Positions 16,005 to 17,250 of a stretch of 17,250 nt of DNA are shown here, one piece after another. A program made the position numbers and the translations under genes. The notes beneath the pieces are model-generated. The model had not been told where the DNA came from. It saw nothing but the letters and a program-made list of their open reading frames with translations, and ran no database searches. The stretch is from Basidiobolus heterosporus B8920 (lineage: Eukaryota; Basidiobolomycota; Basidiobolomycetes; Basidiobolales; Basidiobolaceae): the NCBI GenBank assembly GCA_000697455.1, contig JNET01030434.1:1-17250 (forward strand). Reading direction: 5' to 3'. The number at the start of each line of letters is the position of its first letter. Position 1 is the first letter of the stretch.

Positions 16005-17250
16005 TCATGAATCATCTGAGAGCTCCATTAATTTCGCGCGTCCATCCAAGTGGAGCAACGGTTGACAAAACTCGAATCTATTCAAATTTGGTAGCTGCTT
16101 GACGACCATCTCCACCATGGACACGTCCAATGTTTCGTGATCTTTAATAACGAGCTTCGTGACCTTCTTTCCATATTTCAGGATTCCTTCTAGCAGAGGT
16201 TTTTGTACACAAAACCCATACAGCGAAAGGTTTTCCAGCCGTGCGAAGAATTCTTTTGGGGGCATGATATATGTGGGGCGAGTATCAGGGTCGAAGGACT
16301 CCAAGTTCAACACCTTCAATTGACAGTAATGAAAGATCGACTCTAGAGTACGCGATGTCAAGATTGGACATTCCATTTCCAAGTATTCCAGTGATCCAGA
16401 GACTCTCTCAATCATGTAGTTTACTCGATGGTCATCGAGATTTGACCCCATAATGATTAGATTTTTAAGTTGCGGACAAGAATCACCAACTATTCTCTCA
16501 ATCCCTTCCGGCAATTGGTCATTGATGAGATAGAGCGAAGACAAAGAGTGACCGCACTTAGTTATAAGCGGCTCCCAAGGTATTGGGCTTACTGGCTGAT
16601 TTGGGCGATAAAAGCGAGCCAGTTTGAGGGAAGATAAGTTAGTAGGAAGGACCTGAGCGAGCTTTAGTAACATTTGCGAATCAAGTTCGACTCCATCTAA
16701 CTCGAAACTATGCAGCTCCGACCAGGGCCCATTCGATAGCTCAAAGAAATGCCCTCTTTCGCTTTGGTTTGGGTCTGAATAAACAGGATTCTCAAGTTTG
16801 AGGCTAAAATGCTGCAACGGTGCTACCACCACTTTCAGTAAAGTACTCACAAAGCTTGTGATTAAAGGAACTCTTTCCTCAAGAGACTCCCAATACTCAA
16901 AACCATCCCAAGTGATACCCACTGAGGTCAATCGACTTGCTACTGGTAGAGAAGATGCTAAACCTTGGTTTGGTTTTTCCCTAATATCCACACTTAAATC
17001 CTCTAATAGAGGGCACTGCTGAAATAAATGACTCAATTGGGATAAGCCACAATCTTCGAAATCTAGACGAAGGTTTCGGACTTTTTTCAAGTGAGGAAAG
17101 TGTATTTCTTCGCAAGAGAAATTGATCGGACGCCGAGGCAAATATAAAATTTGTACGTTAGGGAAGCGATCCAGCATCTTCTCAAGTCCATACCATATTC
17201 TTAAATCCAAAATCCGAACCAGTCTTAATTTTGAACCTACAAAGCATGTA
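16005..17250 (-). CDS. Leucine-rich-repeat protein (F-box/LRR-like), 5' partial
   Basis: An open frame from the window edge to a TGA at 16005-16007, about 415 residues, with no start codon that I would choose, so the 5' end lies outside. It has irregular leucine-rich repeats of the RNI/F-box-LRR type, for example LRLVRILDLRIW, VRNLRLDFEDC, LSSLKLARFY, LSSLYLINDQL, LKNLIIMGSNLDDHRV, SLEYLEMECP, LKVLNLESFDP, LENLSLYGFCV and NLNRFEFCQPLL, each about 25-40 residues apart. Such proteins often carry an N-terminal F-box and select substrates for SCF ubiquitin ligases, but no F-box is in the part visible here, so that role is inference. No intron is needed within the window. No orthologue is recognised; these families vary greatly among fungi. 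Confidence 0.75.
   Translation of the reverse strand, partial: TCFVGSKLRLVRILDLRIWYGLEKMLDRFPNVQILYLPRRPINFSCEEIHFPHLKKVRNLRLDFEDCGLSQLSHLFQQCPLLEDLSVDIREKPNQGLASSLPVASRLTSVGITWDGFEYWESLEERVPLITSFVSTLLKVVVAPLQHFSLKLENPVYSDPNQSERGHFFELSNGPWSELHSFELDGVELDSQMLLKLAQVLPTNLSSLKLARFYRPNQPVSPIPWEPLITKCGHSLSSLYLINDQLPEGIERIVGDSCPQLKNLIIMGSNLDDHRVNYMIERVSGSLEYLEMECPILTSRTLESIFHYCQLKVLNLESFDPDTRPTYIMPPKEFFARLENLSLYGFCVQKPLLEGILKYGKKVTKLVIKDHETLDVSMVEMVVKQLPNLNRFEFCQPLLHLDGRAKLMELSDDS

Overview
The window is ordinary fungal nuclear DNA. It is gene-dense, with ten protein genes on both strands. Many genes are broken by short GT-AG introns of about 56-81 nt, often with CTAAC/CTAAT-like branch sites close to the acceptor. 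A Rrg9/neugrin-type mitochondrial gene, a Dpb2-type polymerase subunit and a GATA-like finger protein all fit a fungus. The divergent, intron-rich versions suggest an early-diverging lineage (a Basidiobolus- or Conidiobolus-like zoopagomycete is my guess), but that placement is inference from gene style only.

Layout: 1-1891 (+) delta subunit of the COPI coatomer, cut at its 5' end by the window; 2393-2779 (+) ubiquitin-eL40 fusion; 3132-3851 (+) Rrg9/neugrin-like mitochondrial protein; 4197 to about 6395 (-) DNA polymerase epsilon subunit B (Dpb2), at least 12 exons, N-terminal exon not found; 6396-8346 a gene-poor, AT-rich stretch with several small repeats; 8347-10481 (+) an unusual protein with a GATA-like finger and a PHD finger; 11001-11824 (-) p24/Emp24 cargo receptor; 12289-13306 (-) fibrillarin; 13984-14724 (+) RanBP1; 15171-15700 (-) a five-exon BolA2/Fra2 gene with a 19-nt exon; 16005 to the window end (-) a leucine-rich-repeat protein, 5' partial.

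The genes do not form one pathway. They are housekeeping functions: secretory traffic (delta-COP, p24), ribosome supply (ubiquitin-eL40, fibrillarin), nuclear transport (RanBP1), replication (Dpb2), mitochondrial gene expression (Rrg9) and iron regulation (BolA2). Fibrillarin and RanBP1 share a 677-bp divergent promoter region. I saw no virus-like element, no recognisable transposon, no rRNA or tRNA and no CRISPR array. The most unusual item is the GATA-like/PHD protein, whose fourth GATA zinc ligand is His instead of Cys. I found no convincing new multi-gene system.
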